DNA from: Alphaproteobacteria bacterium
GTDB taxonomy: Bacteria; Pseudomonadota; Alphaproteobacteria; Bin65
Direction of reading: 5' to 3'
DNA length: 64,000 nucleotides
Assembly (NCBI GenBank): GCA_022819985.1
Contig: JAJEGH010000004.1
Span: forward strand, 1 to 64,000
Below, piece by piece: positions 45,520-55,095 of the stretch. Numbering within the stretch: position 1 is the stretch's first letter; the number at the start of each line of letters is the position of its first letter. The notes beneath the pieces were generated by a model, which was given only the letters and a program-made list of their open reading frames with translations, did not search any database and was not told the origin of the DNA. The position numbers and the translations under genes are program-made.

Positions 45520-47226
45520 ATGAAATGGGCCGTCGTTCCCTGCGCGATTCTTGCCGTCCTGCTTTTCGACAACGGCGCGCACGCCGATTCATGCGAACTG
45601 AAACTCGAGAACGGCTCGGTCGGCGTGTGGCATGGGCAGTGCCGGGACGGCATGCCCTACGGCAAGGGCGAATTGACCTACAACGGCAAGACGTACAGGG
45701 GCGCCGTCGAGGACGGACAGAGCGACTGGGTACGGTTCAGACTGGAAGACGAGGGGCCCGGAGACGCCCGGCAGTTCGGCGGCCAGCGCCGGGTCGGCAG
45801 CGAATCGAAAGGGCCAGCGACCGGTCAGGACTCCCAGGGCAGATTGGACGGCAGCGCTGTTGCTGGCGGAAATCGGGGCAAGTCCGCCGAAGATGTCGAA
45901 GCCGGGCCGCCTCCTGCGTCTGCCGACGCGCGCAAGACGTATGGATTCAGAGAGTACGACGCGGTCGACGGCGAGAGTCGGGACCGGGGCGAGCCCGCCG
46001 AAGACGAGGATGCCAAGGCGCCGCCGGCGTCGACCGCGGCCCGCAGCCCTGAACCGCCGGCGCCCGACAGTGCGGTTCCCGACAGTGCGCTTAAGGAGGC
46101 GCCGGCCCATGCCGGACCCGCCGCGGCGCCGTGCAAGCTGGAAGTGGCCGGGAAGTTCTACGACTGGTCGGGGCCGTGCACCGGCGACGGCAAGGCCGAT
46201 GGCGAGGGCAAGGCGACCGGGCCGGACGGCTCGACCTATACGGGTTCGGCAAAGAACGGAAAGCGCCACGGCTACGGGACCGTCACCGCGCCGGGTGGCT
46301 ACTGGTTCCAGGGCAGGTTCCGCAATGGCCTCGCGCATGGCGAAGCAACGTTCCGCGACCCCGACGGCAACTATTTCAGGGCCCGGTTCGAGAACGGCGA
46401 AGAGGTCGGCAAAAGAGTGCCCGTTGCATATGCGTCCCTGGACAAGGGCGAGCCGGACAATACAGACAACACCGGCGGCGAGGCGGCAGAATCCAAGCAG
46501 TGGAATGACTCGACCGGCAGCGTTGAAGGCGAAGGCAGGGACCCGGGTGCCGCGACGGACGGTTCCGGCCCGGCGCCCGCCGGCGAGGGCAGCGTTACGG
46601 GCGATCCGGCCTATGTCGCGGCACTGGAGAAGCTCGAAGGTCGCCGCAAGGCGGGCCCGGCAGCGCCGGACGACGGATATGTCGCTGCAATCGGCCGACT
46701 GGAGAGGCGCGAAGCCGAACGGCGCATGGCGGCGCAGCGTGCGATCGAACGGGAGGCGGCGCAGCTCCGCGCCAGAATCGCCAGGGAACAGTCGCGGAAA
46801 CGCGCCGCGCGCAGCGCGGCGGAACGGCAGCGGCGCCGGGAGGCGCTGGACCGGAAAGCGGAACGCGCCGCCGCGCGTTTGAATCGGGATATGGAGGCTG
46901 AGAGGGCGCGGCGGTCGCGCGCGGAAGGGCAACGCCGGTCGAAGGCGCTTCTGGACCGCAATCTGAAAATGGCCGGGCTTCAGCGGCGGCTGAACAGAGA
47001 GATATCGAACTGCAATTCCCGGGCGCAGAACTATATGAACCGTGAATTGGCCGCTTGCAGATCCATGCACGTCACCTGCCGGGGTGCCTCCTGCGCTCAA
47101 AACGCCAGGATCAGGTGCGCCAATCAGGCGCGCAATAGCGGCCCGATAATGCGTCGCCAATGCGAGGCCTGGGCGCGCTCGGCCTATCGGCGTTCGATCG
47201 CAGCCTTGCTGGCGCAAAAATATTGA
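45520..47226 (+). CDS. Secreted MORN-repeat protein with a long coiled coil
   Basis: 568 residues with a signal peptide (MKWAVVPCAILAVLLFDNG then AHADS). Residues about 33-60 (VGVWHGQCRDGMPYGKGELT) and about 214-300 (SGPCTGDGKADGEGKATGP, YTGSAKNGKRHGYGTV, FQGRFRNGLAHGEATF) are MORN-type repeats. A low-complexity linker separates them. About 395-490 is an Arg/Ala/Glu-rich coiled coil, and the last 60 residues have at least six cysteines. Its role is unknown; MORN repeats bind lipids or proteins. It heads a probable two-gene unit with the next repeat protein, 58 bases downstream. Confidence 0.75.
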   Translation: MKWAVVPCAILAVLLFDNGAHADSCELKLENGSVGVWHGQCRDGMPYGKGELTYNGKTYRGAVEDGQSDWVRFRLEDEGPGDARQFGGQRRVGSESKGPATGQDSQGRLDGSAVAGGNRGKSAEDVEAGPPPASADARKTYGFREYDAVDGESRDRGEPAEDEDAKAPPASTAARSPEPPAPDSAVPDSALKEAPAHAGPAAAPCKLEVAGKFYDWSGPCTGDGKADGEGKATGPDGSTYTGSAKNGKRHGYGTVTAPGGYWFQGRFRNGLAHGEATFRDPDGNYFRARFENGEEVGKRVPVAYASLDKGEPDNTDNTGGEAAESKQWNDSTGSVEGEGRDPGAATDGSGPAPAGEGSVTGDPAYVAALEKLEGRRKAGPAAPDDGYVAAIGRLERREAERRMAAQRAIEREAAQLRARIAREQSRKRAARSAAERQRRREALDRKAERAAARLNRDMEAERARRSRAEGQRRSKALLDRNLKMAGLQRRLNREISNCNSRAQNYMNRELAACRSMHVTCRGASCAQNARIRCANQARNSGPIMRRQCEAWARSAYRRSIAALLAQKY

Positions 47227-47284
47227 GGCTCGAACGGAACGCGCGGGGCAATGCCGCCCCGGTCCGTCAACGGGAGTTCTGTCG

Positions 47285-49228
47285 GTGAAAGGTCAGGCAA
47301 TGCAGGTCCGCGCTAACCGTATGGCGTTATGTTTGGCGACGGCAGCTTGCCTGTATGCGGGCGGCGCGCAGGCGGACTACAAGGCGGGCCGGGCTGCGTG
47401 GGATGCCGGGCTGCATAGCGAGGCGCTGAAGCAATGGCGGGCGGCGGCGCGGGCGAAGGATGTCCGGGCGATGCTGGCGCTGGGACGGGCCTTCGCGAAG
47501 GGGCTGGGCGTGCCGCAGGATTATGTCGAGGCGCACAAGTGGCTCAACCTCGCCGCCGGCCGGGGCAGTGCCGAGGCGGCGGCGGAACGCGACGCGCTCG
47601 CGGCGAAAATGACCGTGGAGGAGCAGGCCGAGGCGCGCAAGCTGGCAAGGGCCTGGCGGATCGCTGCGCCGCCGCCGAAACCGAAGCTGCAACCGAAGCC
47701 CACAGCCCCGGCCCGCAAGGCGCAGAAGCCGAAGGCGCCGGCTCCGGCCGCCCCGCCGCCGAAGCGTGCGCTGCGCGAGGCCCAAGGATTGCTGGCGCAA
47801 CTTGGCTACAAGCCGGGCCCGGCAGACGGCGTCTGGCGACCGGAGTCTGCGAAGGCTTACCGGGCGTTTCTCGGCAAGGCAGGCATGACGCCGGGCGACG
47901 TGCTGAGCCCGGCGGGCCTGCGCGCCCTGCGCCGGGCGGCGAAAGACATGGCAGCCGTGGCGCACTCCACCGGCGATCGGCTGCACCGGGCCGCGCAGGC
48001 CGGCGATATCGACGGGCTGAAGGCGGCGCTCAAGTCCGGCGCGGATGCCAACGCCCGCGACCAGCGCGGCTGGACGGCGCTGATGCACGCGGCGAACAAG
48101 GGCCAGAGCCTGATGGTCGCGCCGCTGCTGGCGGCGAAGGCGGACCCGGACGTGCGCGCCGTGGACGGCGCGACCGCCCTGTTCATGGCGGCGGCGCACG
48201 GGCATACGGAAATCGTTTCCCTGCTTATGAAGGGCGGCGCCGATATTTCGATCCGGGGGTCGAAGGGCCGGACGGCGGTCGGGATCGCCCGGCTCAGATA
48301 CGGCAACGCGGCGACCGCGCGGAATAAGGGCGCCGATCTTGCCCTCCTCGCTCTGCTGGCCGGGAAGACATGGGCCGAAGCGTCGTCGTCGCCGGAGGCG
48401 ATGGAAGCCGTGCTGGCGCTGACGGCGCGGGAACGCCGCCTGATTCAGACGGGTCTGGCGTCGGCAGGCTTCAAACCCGGTCCGGCGGACGGCGTGTTCG
48501 GACCGGCGACCCGCGCGGCGATCCGGGCGTGGCAGAAACAAAAGGATCGAACGGCGAACGGCTGGCTGACGCCGGCGGGAGTAAAGATACTGGCCGCGGC
48601 GGGCGACAAAAAGAGACGGGCCGAGGCACACCGCGCCGAAGTCGAACGGCGGAAAATCGAACGGGAGCGCAACGCCCGGAAGAAAGAGCTGGCGAAACTG
48701 GCTGGCTTCATAAGAAAAAGCCTCATCGATTGTGGGACGTTCAAATATGCTACAGTTGTCGACCGTAAATTGTACCAGACGAAATATCAAAAGGTAACGG
48801 TTTCAGGCGGCACCCTTAAATTCTCAAGATCCTTTTCCTCACGATTCCCCGGTCGCGTCGGCGGTATAAGGTATATTACAATGTATACCGGTCAGCATTC
48901 GGGAGGAATTAATATCGATAAAGTCAATCATGTAATTTTTGGAACAGCCAAGTCACAGCGCCTCATAAAACATTTTGGCGGCGGTATTTTTGAAAGTTGG
49001 TATGTCTATTTTTCTGGAAACAAGGGAGCAGTTTACCAAAAAGAACAGGAACGTTTCGCAACTAAGACACTAACCGGCAAGCGAGCAGGAATTACGGATA
49101 CACTTAGAAATGACAGTACAGGAAGCACGGATTCTGCGCGGTTATATTTGTGCAATAGATCGATCGCTTCAGAAATTCACAGCCGAGTAGAGAACTTTTT
49201 GAAGAAAAGAACCAAAAAACGGAAGTGA
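47285..49228 (+). CDS. Secreted protein with SEL1, peptidoglycan-binding and ankyrin repeats
   Basis: 647 residues with a signal peptide ending near GGAQADY. SEL1-like repeats cover about 30-90 (ALGRAFAKGLGVPQDYVEAHKWL). A Pro/Lys/Ala linker follows. The first peptidoglycan-binding-1 domain is near 160-200 (LLAQLGYKPGPADGVW), ankyrin repeats are near 228-310 (LHRAAQAGDIDGLKAALKSG, GWTALMHAANKG), and a second peptidoglycan-binding domain is near 390-440 (GFKPGPADGVFGPATRAAI). A basic coil and an unassigned 170-residue C-terminal domain end it. GTG 47285 or ATG 47300 are both possible starts. Base composition falls sharply after about 48700. It probably acts at the cell wall. Confidence 0.78.
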   Translation: MKGQAMQVRANRMALCLATAACLYAGGAQADYKAGRAAWDAGLHSEALKQWRAAARAKDVRAMLALGRAFAKGLGVPQDYVEAHKWLNLAAGRGSAEAAAERDALAAKMTVEEQAEARKLARAWRIAAPPPKPKLQPKPTAPARKAQKPKAPAPAAPPPKRALREAQGLLAQLGYKPGPADGVWRPESAKAYRAFLGKAGMTPGDVLSPAGLRALRRAAKDMAAVAHSTGDRLHRAAQAGDIDGLKAALKSGADANARDQRGWTALMHAANKGQSLMVAPLLAAKADPDVRAVDGATALFMAAAHGHTEIVSLLMKGGADISIRGSKGRTAVGIARLRYGNAATARNKGADLALLALLAGKTWAEASSSPEAMEAVLALTARERRLIQTGLASAGFKPGPADGVFGPATRAAIRAWQKQKDRTANGWLTPAGVKILAAAGDKKRRAEAHRAEVERRKIERERNARKKELAKLAGFIRKSLIDCGTFKYATVVDRKLYQTKYQKVTVSGGTLKFSRSFSSRFPGRVGGIRYITMYTGQHSGGINIDKVNHVIFGTAKSQRLIKHFGGGIFESWYVYFSGNKGAVYQKEQERFATKTLTGKRAGITDTLRNDSTGSTDSARLYLCNRSIASEIHSRVENFLKKRTKKRK

Positions 49229-49322
49229 TCTGCTGCTCGCCGCGGCTCGGATATCCATGAATTGAAATTCAAGAATAATGGTAAAAATCGCCCATAATCC
49301 AAGACAATATCGGCAATCGAAT

Positions 49323-49350
49323 TCGATCCGGCGGGCGCCCGCCGGATCGA
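49323..49350. promoter_or_regulatory. 28-base perfect palindrome ahead of the orphan HigA gene
   Basis: The 14-base half TCGATCCGGCGGGC is followed directly by its exact reverse complement. It ends 22 bases before the antitoxin ATG at 49372. No T tract follows, so it is not a usual terminator. Its location fits an operator bound by the helix-turn-helix dimer. Confidence 0.6.
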
Positions 49351-49371
49351 GATCGTCGATTGCCACAGGTG

Positions 49372-49668
49372 ATGAACGCAATACTCCCGCTTTCCCATCC
49401 CGGCAAACTGCTGAGGCGCGAACTCAAAGCCAAGGGGTTGAGCGCAAACCGGTTGGCCTGCGCGCTCGGTGTTTCGCCGGGCCGCGTGACGGACATTCTG
49501 AGCGGCCGCCGTTCGATCGCCGCCGACACGGCGGTTCGACTCGGCCTCTATTTCGGCAACGACGCCTCGTTCTGGTCGGGTCTGCAGAGCCAGTGCGATA
49601 TCGCGCGGGTCGAACGGGATCACGGCGCCGGGATCGCCGTCCAAGTGCGCCCGGCGGATGCCGCCTGA
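49372..49668 (+). CDS. HigA/VapI-type helix-turn-helix protein without a toxin partner
   Basis: 98 residues. SHPGKLLRRELKAKGLSAN opens like HigA (HPGEILREEF), and ACALGVSPGRVTDILSGRRS is the helix-turn-helix. LGLYFGNDASFWSGLQSQCD is the conserved C-terminal helix of the HigA/VapI group. Usually a HigB toxin of about 92 residues lies just upstream; I do not find one between 49229 and 49371 in any frame. ATG 49372 is preferred to GTG 49369 and TTG 49360. The last codons and the stop are repeated at 50131. Confidence 0.82.
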   Translation: MNAILPLSHPGKLLRRELKAKGLSANRLACALGVSPGRVTDILSGRRSIAADTAVRLGLYFGNDASFWSGLQSQCDIARVERDHGAGIAVQVRPADAA

Positions 49669-49761
49669 ATCGCTTTGCCTGTAGCGCCGGAGCCCGCGCC
49701 CGCGCCTTGGGCGTCGGACCCGGCCCTTGCTCCGCACCGGCGCGCTTCCTATGGTCCGGCC

Positions 49762-50112
49762 ATGACCGAAGCCATCGCCTTCGACAGCCACCGCTTCGTC
49801 AAGCGCCTGACGGAGAGCGGCTTTACCGAACGCCAGGCCGAGACCCTGGCCGAAGAGCATGTCGCTCTGCTCAACGCCAATCTCGCGACGAAGACCGATA
49901 TCGCGCGGCTCGAAGCCGCGGTCGAAACCCAGCGGCAGGAGACCGCGGCCGATATCGAGGCCCTGCGGCAGGAGACCAAGACCGATATCGAAACCCAGCG
50001 GCAGGAGACCGCGGCCGACATCGCGCGGCTCGAAGCGCGTCTGCTGAAATGGATGTTCGGCGCGATGATCGCCCAGGGCGGGCTGATTGTCGCCCTGGTC
50101 AAGCTGCTTTAG
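49762..50112 (+). CDS. DUF1640/CCDC90-like coiled-coil membrane protein
   Basis: 116 residues. FDSHRFVKRLTESGFTERQAE opens the conserved DUF1640 block. Residues about 45-95 form a coiled coil with internal repeats (QRQETAADIEALRQETKTDI, then QRQETAADIARLEARL). One hydrophobic helix (MFGAMIAQGGLIVALVKLL) ends the protein. Bacterial members have no established function; eukaryotic relatives include the mitochondrial calcium uniporter regulator MCUR1. It lies between the HigA-like gene and a detached copy of that gene's 3' end. Confidence 0.82.
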   Translation: MTEAIAFDSHRFVKRLTESGFTERQAETLAEEHVALLNANLATKTDIARLEAAVETQRQETAADIEALRQETKTDIETQRQETAADIARLEARLLKWMFGAMIAQGGLIVALVKLL

Positions 50113-50130
50113 CGCGTCTCCCGCGGGATG

Positions 50131-50159
50131 GTGCGCCCGGCGGACGCCGCCTGAACCGC
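50131..50159 (+). pseudogene. Detached copy of the HigA-like gene's 3' end
   Basis: These 29 bases match 49645-49673 at 27 positions and encode VRPADAA followed by TGA, as at the end of the intact HigA-like gene. The reading frame upstream of the match is unrelated. The two copies bracket the DUF1640 gene. Confidence 0.65.
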
Positions 50160-50246
50160 CGCGCCGCTGGACGGCGGGCCGGCGCGTTGGCATATAGACC
50201 GTCGCACGCATCACCGCCTTTGCCGCGACAGGAGCGCTATCCCGCC

Positions 50247-50609
50247 TTGGGCACGCATATCGGCACCCGCATCTATACCGCCCTGAACGGCCGGCAGGTC
50301 GGCGAGGACGACCAGGGCAACCGCTACTATGTCGAACGGCACCCGCCGGAGGGCCGCCGGCGCAAGCGCTGGGTGATCTACAAGGGCGAACGCGAGGCCT
50401 CGCGCGTGCCGCCGGAATGGCATGGCTGGCTGCACTACATGGTCGACGAGACGCCGGAGGAGGCGCCGGTCGAGCGCAGGCCCTGGCAGGCCGAGCACCG
50501 GCCGAACCTGACCGGCACGCCCGAGGCCTGGCACCCGCCGGGCAGCGAATACGAGGGCGGCCGGCGCGACGCCGCGACCGGGGACTACGAACCGTGGCGG
50601 CCGTCGTAG
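50247..50609 (+). CDS. NDUFA12-type complex I accessory protein
   Basis: 120 residues from TTG 50247, with AGGAG about 12 bases upstream; no ATG or GTG is available before the conserved region. HIGTRIYTALNGRQVGEDDQ then GNRYYVERH, KRWVIYKGEREASRVPPEWH, GWLHYMVDETP and NLTGTPEAWHPPGSE are the NDUFA12 (B17.2) signature. The protein is an accessory subunit of NADH:ubiquinone oxidoreductase found in Alphaproteobacteria and mitochondria. It begins a plus-strand run with two MCE-domain genes, as is usual in this class. Confidence 0.9.
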   Translation: MGTHIGTRIYTALNGRQVGEDDQGNRYYVERHPPEGRRRKRWVIYKGEREASRVPPEWHGWLHYMVDETPEEAPVERRPWQAEHRPNLTGTPEAWHPPGSEYEGGRRDAATGDYEPWRPS

Positions 50610-50727
50610 GGCCGGGCGCGGAGACGGTCGCGTAGCGGTCGCACCGCAAGCGCGCCGTGCAATCGCCGCAATTCCACTTACATAGAGCCTTACACAGAGA
50701 CCGCCCGGTTCGACACAGGCCGCGCCC

Positions 50728-51195
50728 ATGAGGGAAAACCGCACCGTTCTTGCGCTGACCGGCGCGCTCGCCATCGGGCTGATCCTGCTCGGCATGGTTT
50801 TCGGGCTTGCGGCCGGCGAGGGGGAAGGCCGCGGCTACCTGCTTCATGCGACCTACGACCAGGCCGACGGGCTGGCTGTCGGCGCGCCGGTCTATCTCGC
50901 CGGCGTCAAGGTCGGGTCGGTCGAGCGCATGAGCCTCGATCCGCAGCGCTTCAAGGCGCGCGTCGCGCTCAGGATCGACGATAGCGTGGGCGTGCCGGAG
51001 GAGAGCGCGGCCATGATCGTCAGCGACGGCGTGCTCGGCGGCAAATCCGTCAAGATCGAGCCGGGCTCCGGCGAGGACATGATGGCGAAGGGCAGCGAGT
51101 TCGAACTGGTGCAGGACGCCGTGATCGTCGAGAGCCTGCTCGAGCGGATCGTCGAGGCCGCCGCCGCTGCACGCCGGACCGGCGCCGGCAGATAG
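50728..51195 (+). CDS. MlaD/MCE-domain lipid transport protein
   Basis: 155 residues. An N-terminal membrane anchor (LALTGALAIGLILLGMVFGL) precedes one MCE domain: YLLHATYDQADGLAVGAPVY, LAGVKVGSVERMSLD, IVSDGVLGGKSVKIEPG. MlaD hexamers bind phospholipid in the inner membrane and work with MlaE/F to maintain outer-membrane asymmetry. The rest of the mla operon is not in this window. It is followed by a second MCE protein after 13 bases. Confidence 0.85.
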   Translation: MRENRTVLALTGALAIGLILLGMVFGLAAGEGEGRGYLLHATYDQADGLAVGAPVYLAGVKVGSVERMSLDPQRFKARVALRIDDSVGVPEESAAMIVSDGVLGGKSVKIEPGSGEDMMAKGSEFELVQDAVIVESLLERIVEAAAAARRTGAGR

Positions 51196-51208
51196 GGGAG
51201 GCGCCGCC

Positions 51209-51703
51209 ATGGGACAGAGGCTGATCGAAACGGCGATGGGCGCGGTGGTTCTCGCGGTCGCCGCCCTGTTCCTGGTCTTTGCCTGGAACACCGCCGATCT
51301 GCGCCCGGTCGAAGGCTATACGCTCAAGGCCGGCTTCGCCTCGGTCGGCGGGCTCGCGCCGGGCAGCGACGTGCGGATCGGCGGGGTCAGGGTCGGCTCG
51401 GTGACCGGCCAGCGCATCGACCCGGAAAGCTATCGCGCCGAAATCGATTTCACGGTGCGCGCCGGCCTTTCCCTGCCGGTCGATACCGAGGCGTCGGTGA
51501 CCAGCGACGGGCTGCTCGGCGGCAAATATCTGCGGCTCGTCCCCGGCACGTCGAAGCGGCGCCTGGCGGCGGGCGACACGATCGGCAAAACGCGCGACGC
51601 GCTGGCGCTGGAAGAATTGCTGGCGCGCGCGATATTCCTGCTTGCCGAACCGCCGCGCGGCGCGGACGCCGGCAGCGGGACCGAAAAGAAGGACGCACAA
51701 TGA
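51209..51703 (+). CDS. Second MlaD/MCE-domain protein
   Basis: 164 residues, a paralogue of the preceding gene. The N-terminal helix is GAVVLAVAALFLVFAWN and the MCE domain runs YTLKAGFASVGGLAPGSDVR, IGGVRVGSVTGQRID, VTSDGLLGGKYLRLVPG. The conserved outer-membrane-asymmetry MlaD in this gene neighbourhood is probably this one. The last four bases overlap the start of the methyltransferase gene (ATGA), so translation is coupled. Confidence 0.87.
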   Translation: MGQRLIETAMGAVVLAVAALFLVFAWNTADLRPVEGYTLKAGFASVGGLAPGSDVRIGGVRVGSVTGQRIDPESYRAEIDFTVRAGLSLPVDTEASVTSDGLLGGKYLRLVPGTSKRRLAAGDTIGKTRDALALEELLARAIFLLAEPPRGADAGSGTEKKDAQ

Positions 51704-52497
51704 CCGAGGCGCACCGCGCGATGGACTCCGGCTCGCGGCCCGGCGAACAGGGCTGGGACCCCGACCGCTACGCCCGGCAGGCGCGCTTCGTTGCCGATCT
51801 CGGCATGCCCGTCGTCGAACTGCTGGCGCCGCGGAAGGGCGAGAAGATCCTCGACCTGGGCTGCGGCGACGGCGCGCTCACGCTCAAGCTCCGGGACATG
51901 GGCTGCGACGTGACCGGCGTCGACGCCAGCGCGCCGCAGATCGAGGCCGCCCGGGCGCTCGGCCTCGATGCCCGGGTCATGGACGGGCAGCATCTCGACC
52001 TGCCGGCGGACGCCTTCGATGCGGTGTTTTCCAACGCGGCGCTGCACTGGATGGACGAGGATCCGGACGCCGTGATCCGGGGCGTCTGGCAGGCGCTGAA
52101 GCCCGGCGGCCGGTTCGTCGCCGAAATGGGCGGCGGCGACAATGTCGGGCGCATCCGCCGGGCGGTCGAGGCCGCCTTCCGCCGGCGCAGCCTGGACCCC
52201 GACCGGTATAATCCGTGGTATTTCCCGGAGCCCGACGAATACCGGGTGCGGCTCGAAAATGCCGGCTTCGATGTGCGCGATATCCGGCTGATCGACCGGA
52301 TGACCCGGTTGCCCGGCGAACTGGGCGGCTGGCTCGACACCTTCGCGGAAAGCTGGCTGGCGGCGCTGGAGCCGGCCGAGGCCGAGGCGGTCAAGGCCGA
52401 AGTGGCGCGCGAGGTGGCGCCGGCGCTGCGCGACGCGGACGGCGTCTGGACCGCGGACTATGTCCGGTTGCGCTTCGCCGCCGACAAGCCGCTGTAA
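51700..52497 (+). CDS. Class I SAM-dependent methyltransferase
   Basis: 265 residues. The SAM-binding motif I is KILDLGCGDGALTLKLRDMG, motif II lies in VTGVDASAPQIEAARALG, and DAVFSNAALHWMDEDPDAVI is the post-motif typical of trans-aconitate-type methyltransferases. A C-terminal helical lid follows. The substrate is unknown. The gene is translationally coupled to the MCE gene and sits in the middle of an otherwise conserved cluster, so it may be an insertion into it. Confidence 0.85.
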   Translation: MTEAHRAMDSGSRPGEQGWDPDRYARQARFVADLGMPVVELLAPRKGEKILDLGCGDGALTLKLRDMGCDVTGVDASAPQIEAARALGLDARVMDGQHLDLPADAFDAVFSNAALHWMDEDPDAVIRGVWQALKPGGRFVAEMGGGDNVGRIRRAVEAAFRRRSLDPDRYNPWYFPEPDEYRVRLENAGFDVRDIRLIDRMTRLPGELGGWLDTFAESWLAALEPAEAEAVKAEVAREVAPALRDADGVWTADYVRLRFAADKPL

Positions 52498-52542
52498 TTG
52501 CGGACAGATCGTGAAACCGAGGCTGCCGGCCGCCTGTTCGAA

Positions 52543-53046
52543 ATGAATGTTTTGCAACTCTTGGGGGCAGGTGCTCTCCGCCCGATTCTGGCGGTTTCGC
52601 TGGCGCTCGCGCTGGTACTCGCCCTGGCACTCGCCCTGGCACTCGCCCTGGGGTCCGGTCCTGCCGGCGCCCAGCAGACCCGGCAGGACCCCGCGACCGC
52701 CCAGCCGAAGCAGACGGAAGGCGGCGCTCCGGAGGCGCCGTTCGATCCCGATCTCCAGAATGTCGTTTTGCAGGGCCTCGACAAGGAAACCGCGCGCATC
52801 CTCACCTTCGGCGGCAAGGTCGGCGAGACCGTCCGGTTCCGGACGCTGGACATCGTTATCCGCCGGTGCCAGCGGACGCCGCCGGACCAGCCGCCGGAGC
52901 GGGCCGCCTTTCTGCAAATTTACGATATCGACGCGGAAACCGGGAAGTGGGTGATGGTGTTCAGCGGCTGGATGTTCAAATCCAGGCCGGCGCTCTCCGC
53001 GATGGATCACCCGATCTACGATGTCTGGGTGAAGGATTGCACATAG
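52543..53046 (+). CDS. DUF2155 family exported protein
   Basis: 167 residues. The signal peptide contains Leu-Ala repeats encoded by a 12-base tandem array. The mature part has the DUF2155 core: [38 protein letters not shown], then [20 protein letters not shown] and [20 protein letters not shown]. The family is alphaproteobacterial, of unknown function, and usually adjacent to aat/accC, as here. The last 31 bases overlap the 3' end of the convergent aat gene. Confidence 0.88.
   Translation: MNVLQLLGAGALRPILAVSLALALVLALALALALALGSGPAGAQQTRQDPATAQPKQTEGGAPEAPFDPDLQNVVLQGLDKETARILTFGGKVGETVRFRTLDIVIRRCQRTPPDQPPERAAFLQIYDIDAETGKWVMVFSGWMFKSRPALSAMDHPIYDVWVKDCT
52600..52647 (+). repeat. Four 12-base repeats inside the DUF2155 signal peptide
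   Basis: Units of CTGGCACTCGCC or close variants start at 52600, 52612, 52624 and 52636. They encode a run of Leu and Ala residues in the hydrophobic core of the signal peptide, so slippage would change the length of that core in steps of four residues without frameshift. Confidence 0.75.
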
Positions 53047-53669
53047 CGTTCGAATTCGCTTTCCGGCAGCGCCGGCGGAAACTCGGCCTCGACCGACAGC
53101 GCGCGTTGCAGCAGAAGGCGGTATTCCCGGCGCGCTATTTCAACCGCGCCGAACTGCGCCAGATGGTCGGTCAGGAACTGGGTATCCAGCAGCCGGTAGC
53201 CGGCATGGTCGAGGCGCGCGACCAGATGGACCAGCGCAACCTTGCTGGCGTCGGTCTCGGCGGTGAACATGCTCTCGCCGAAGAACGCCCCGGCGATCGC
53301 CACACCGTACAGGCCGCCGACCAGCGAATCGCCCCGCCAGCATTCGACCGAATGGGCGTGGCCGGCCCGGTGCAGCTCGGCATAGGCGCGCAGGATGTCG
53401 CGGTTGATCCAGGTCTCGCGCCGGCCGCGGCGCGGCGCGGCGCAGGCCTGCATCACCCGTTCGAAGGCGGTATCGGTCCGCACGTCGAAGCCGGCGTTGC
53501 GGACCTTCCGGCGCAGCCGCCGCGAAATGCGGAAACCGTCGAGCGGAATGACGCCGCGCCATTCGGGATCGACCCAGACGATATCGGAGTCGCCGCGCGC
53601 CTCGCCCATGGGGAACAGGCCGCTGGTATAGGCGCGCAGCAACAACTCGGGCGTCAGGCGGTATTCCAT
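53016..53669 (-). CDS. aat: Leucyl/phenylalanyl-tRNA--protein transferase
   Basis: 217 residues. The enzyme adds Leu or Phe to N-terminal Lys or Arg, marking proteins for ClpAP (N-degron pathway). [62 protein letters not shown] and [19 protein letters not shown] are the family's signatures. Its 3' end overlaps that of the DUF2155 gene by 31 bases in convergent orientation. It follows accC by 24 bases on the same strand, the usual order in Alphaproteobacteria. Confidence 0.92.
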   Translation of the reverse strand: MEYRLTPELLLRAYTSGLFPMGEARGDSDIVWVDPEWRGVIPLDGFRISRRLRRKVRNAGFDVRTDTAFERVMQACAAPRRGRRETWINRDILRAYAELHRAGHAHSVECWRGDSLVGGLYGVAIAGAFFGESMFTAETDASKVALVHLVARLDHAGYRLLDTQFLTDHLAQFGAVEIARREYRLLLQRALSVEAEFPPALPESEFERYVQSFTQTS

Positions 53670-53693
53670 CGCCGGTAACCTGTCGGGATGAGT

Positions 53694-55043
<1,350 letters not shown>

Positions 55044-55095
55044 GGGCTTGCGGTTTCCGATCGGGCCGGGTGGCGGGTCAGTGCGGCCTCCCGGG

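Noticed and set aside
49229..49371. HigB toxin gene ahead of the orphan HigA
   Set aside because: No frame in this interval encodes HigB motifs; the space is too small for a 90-residue protein.
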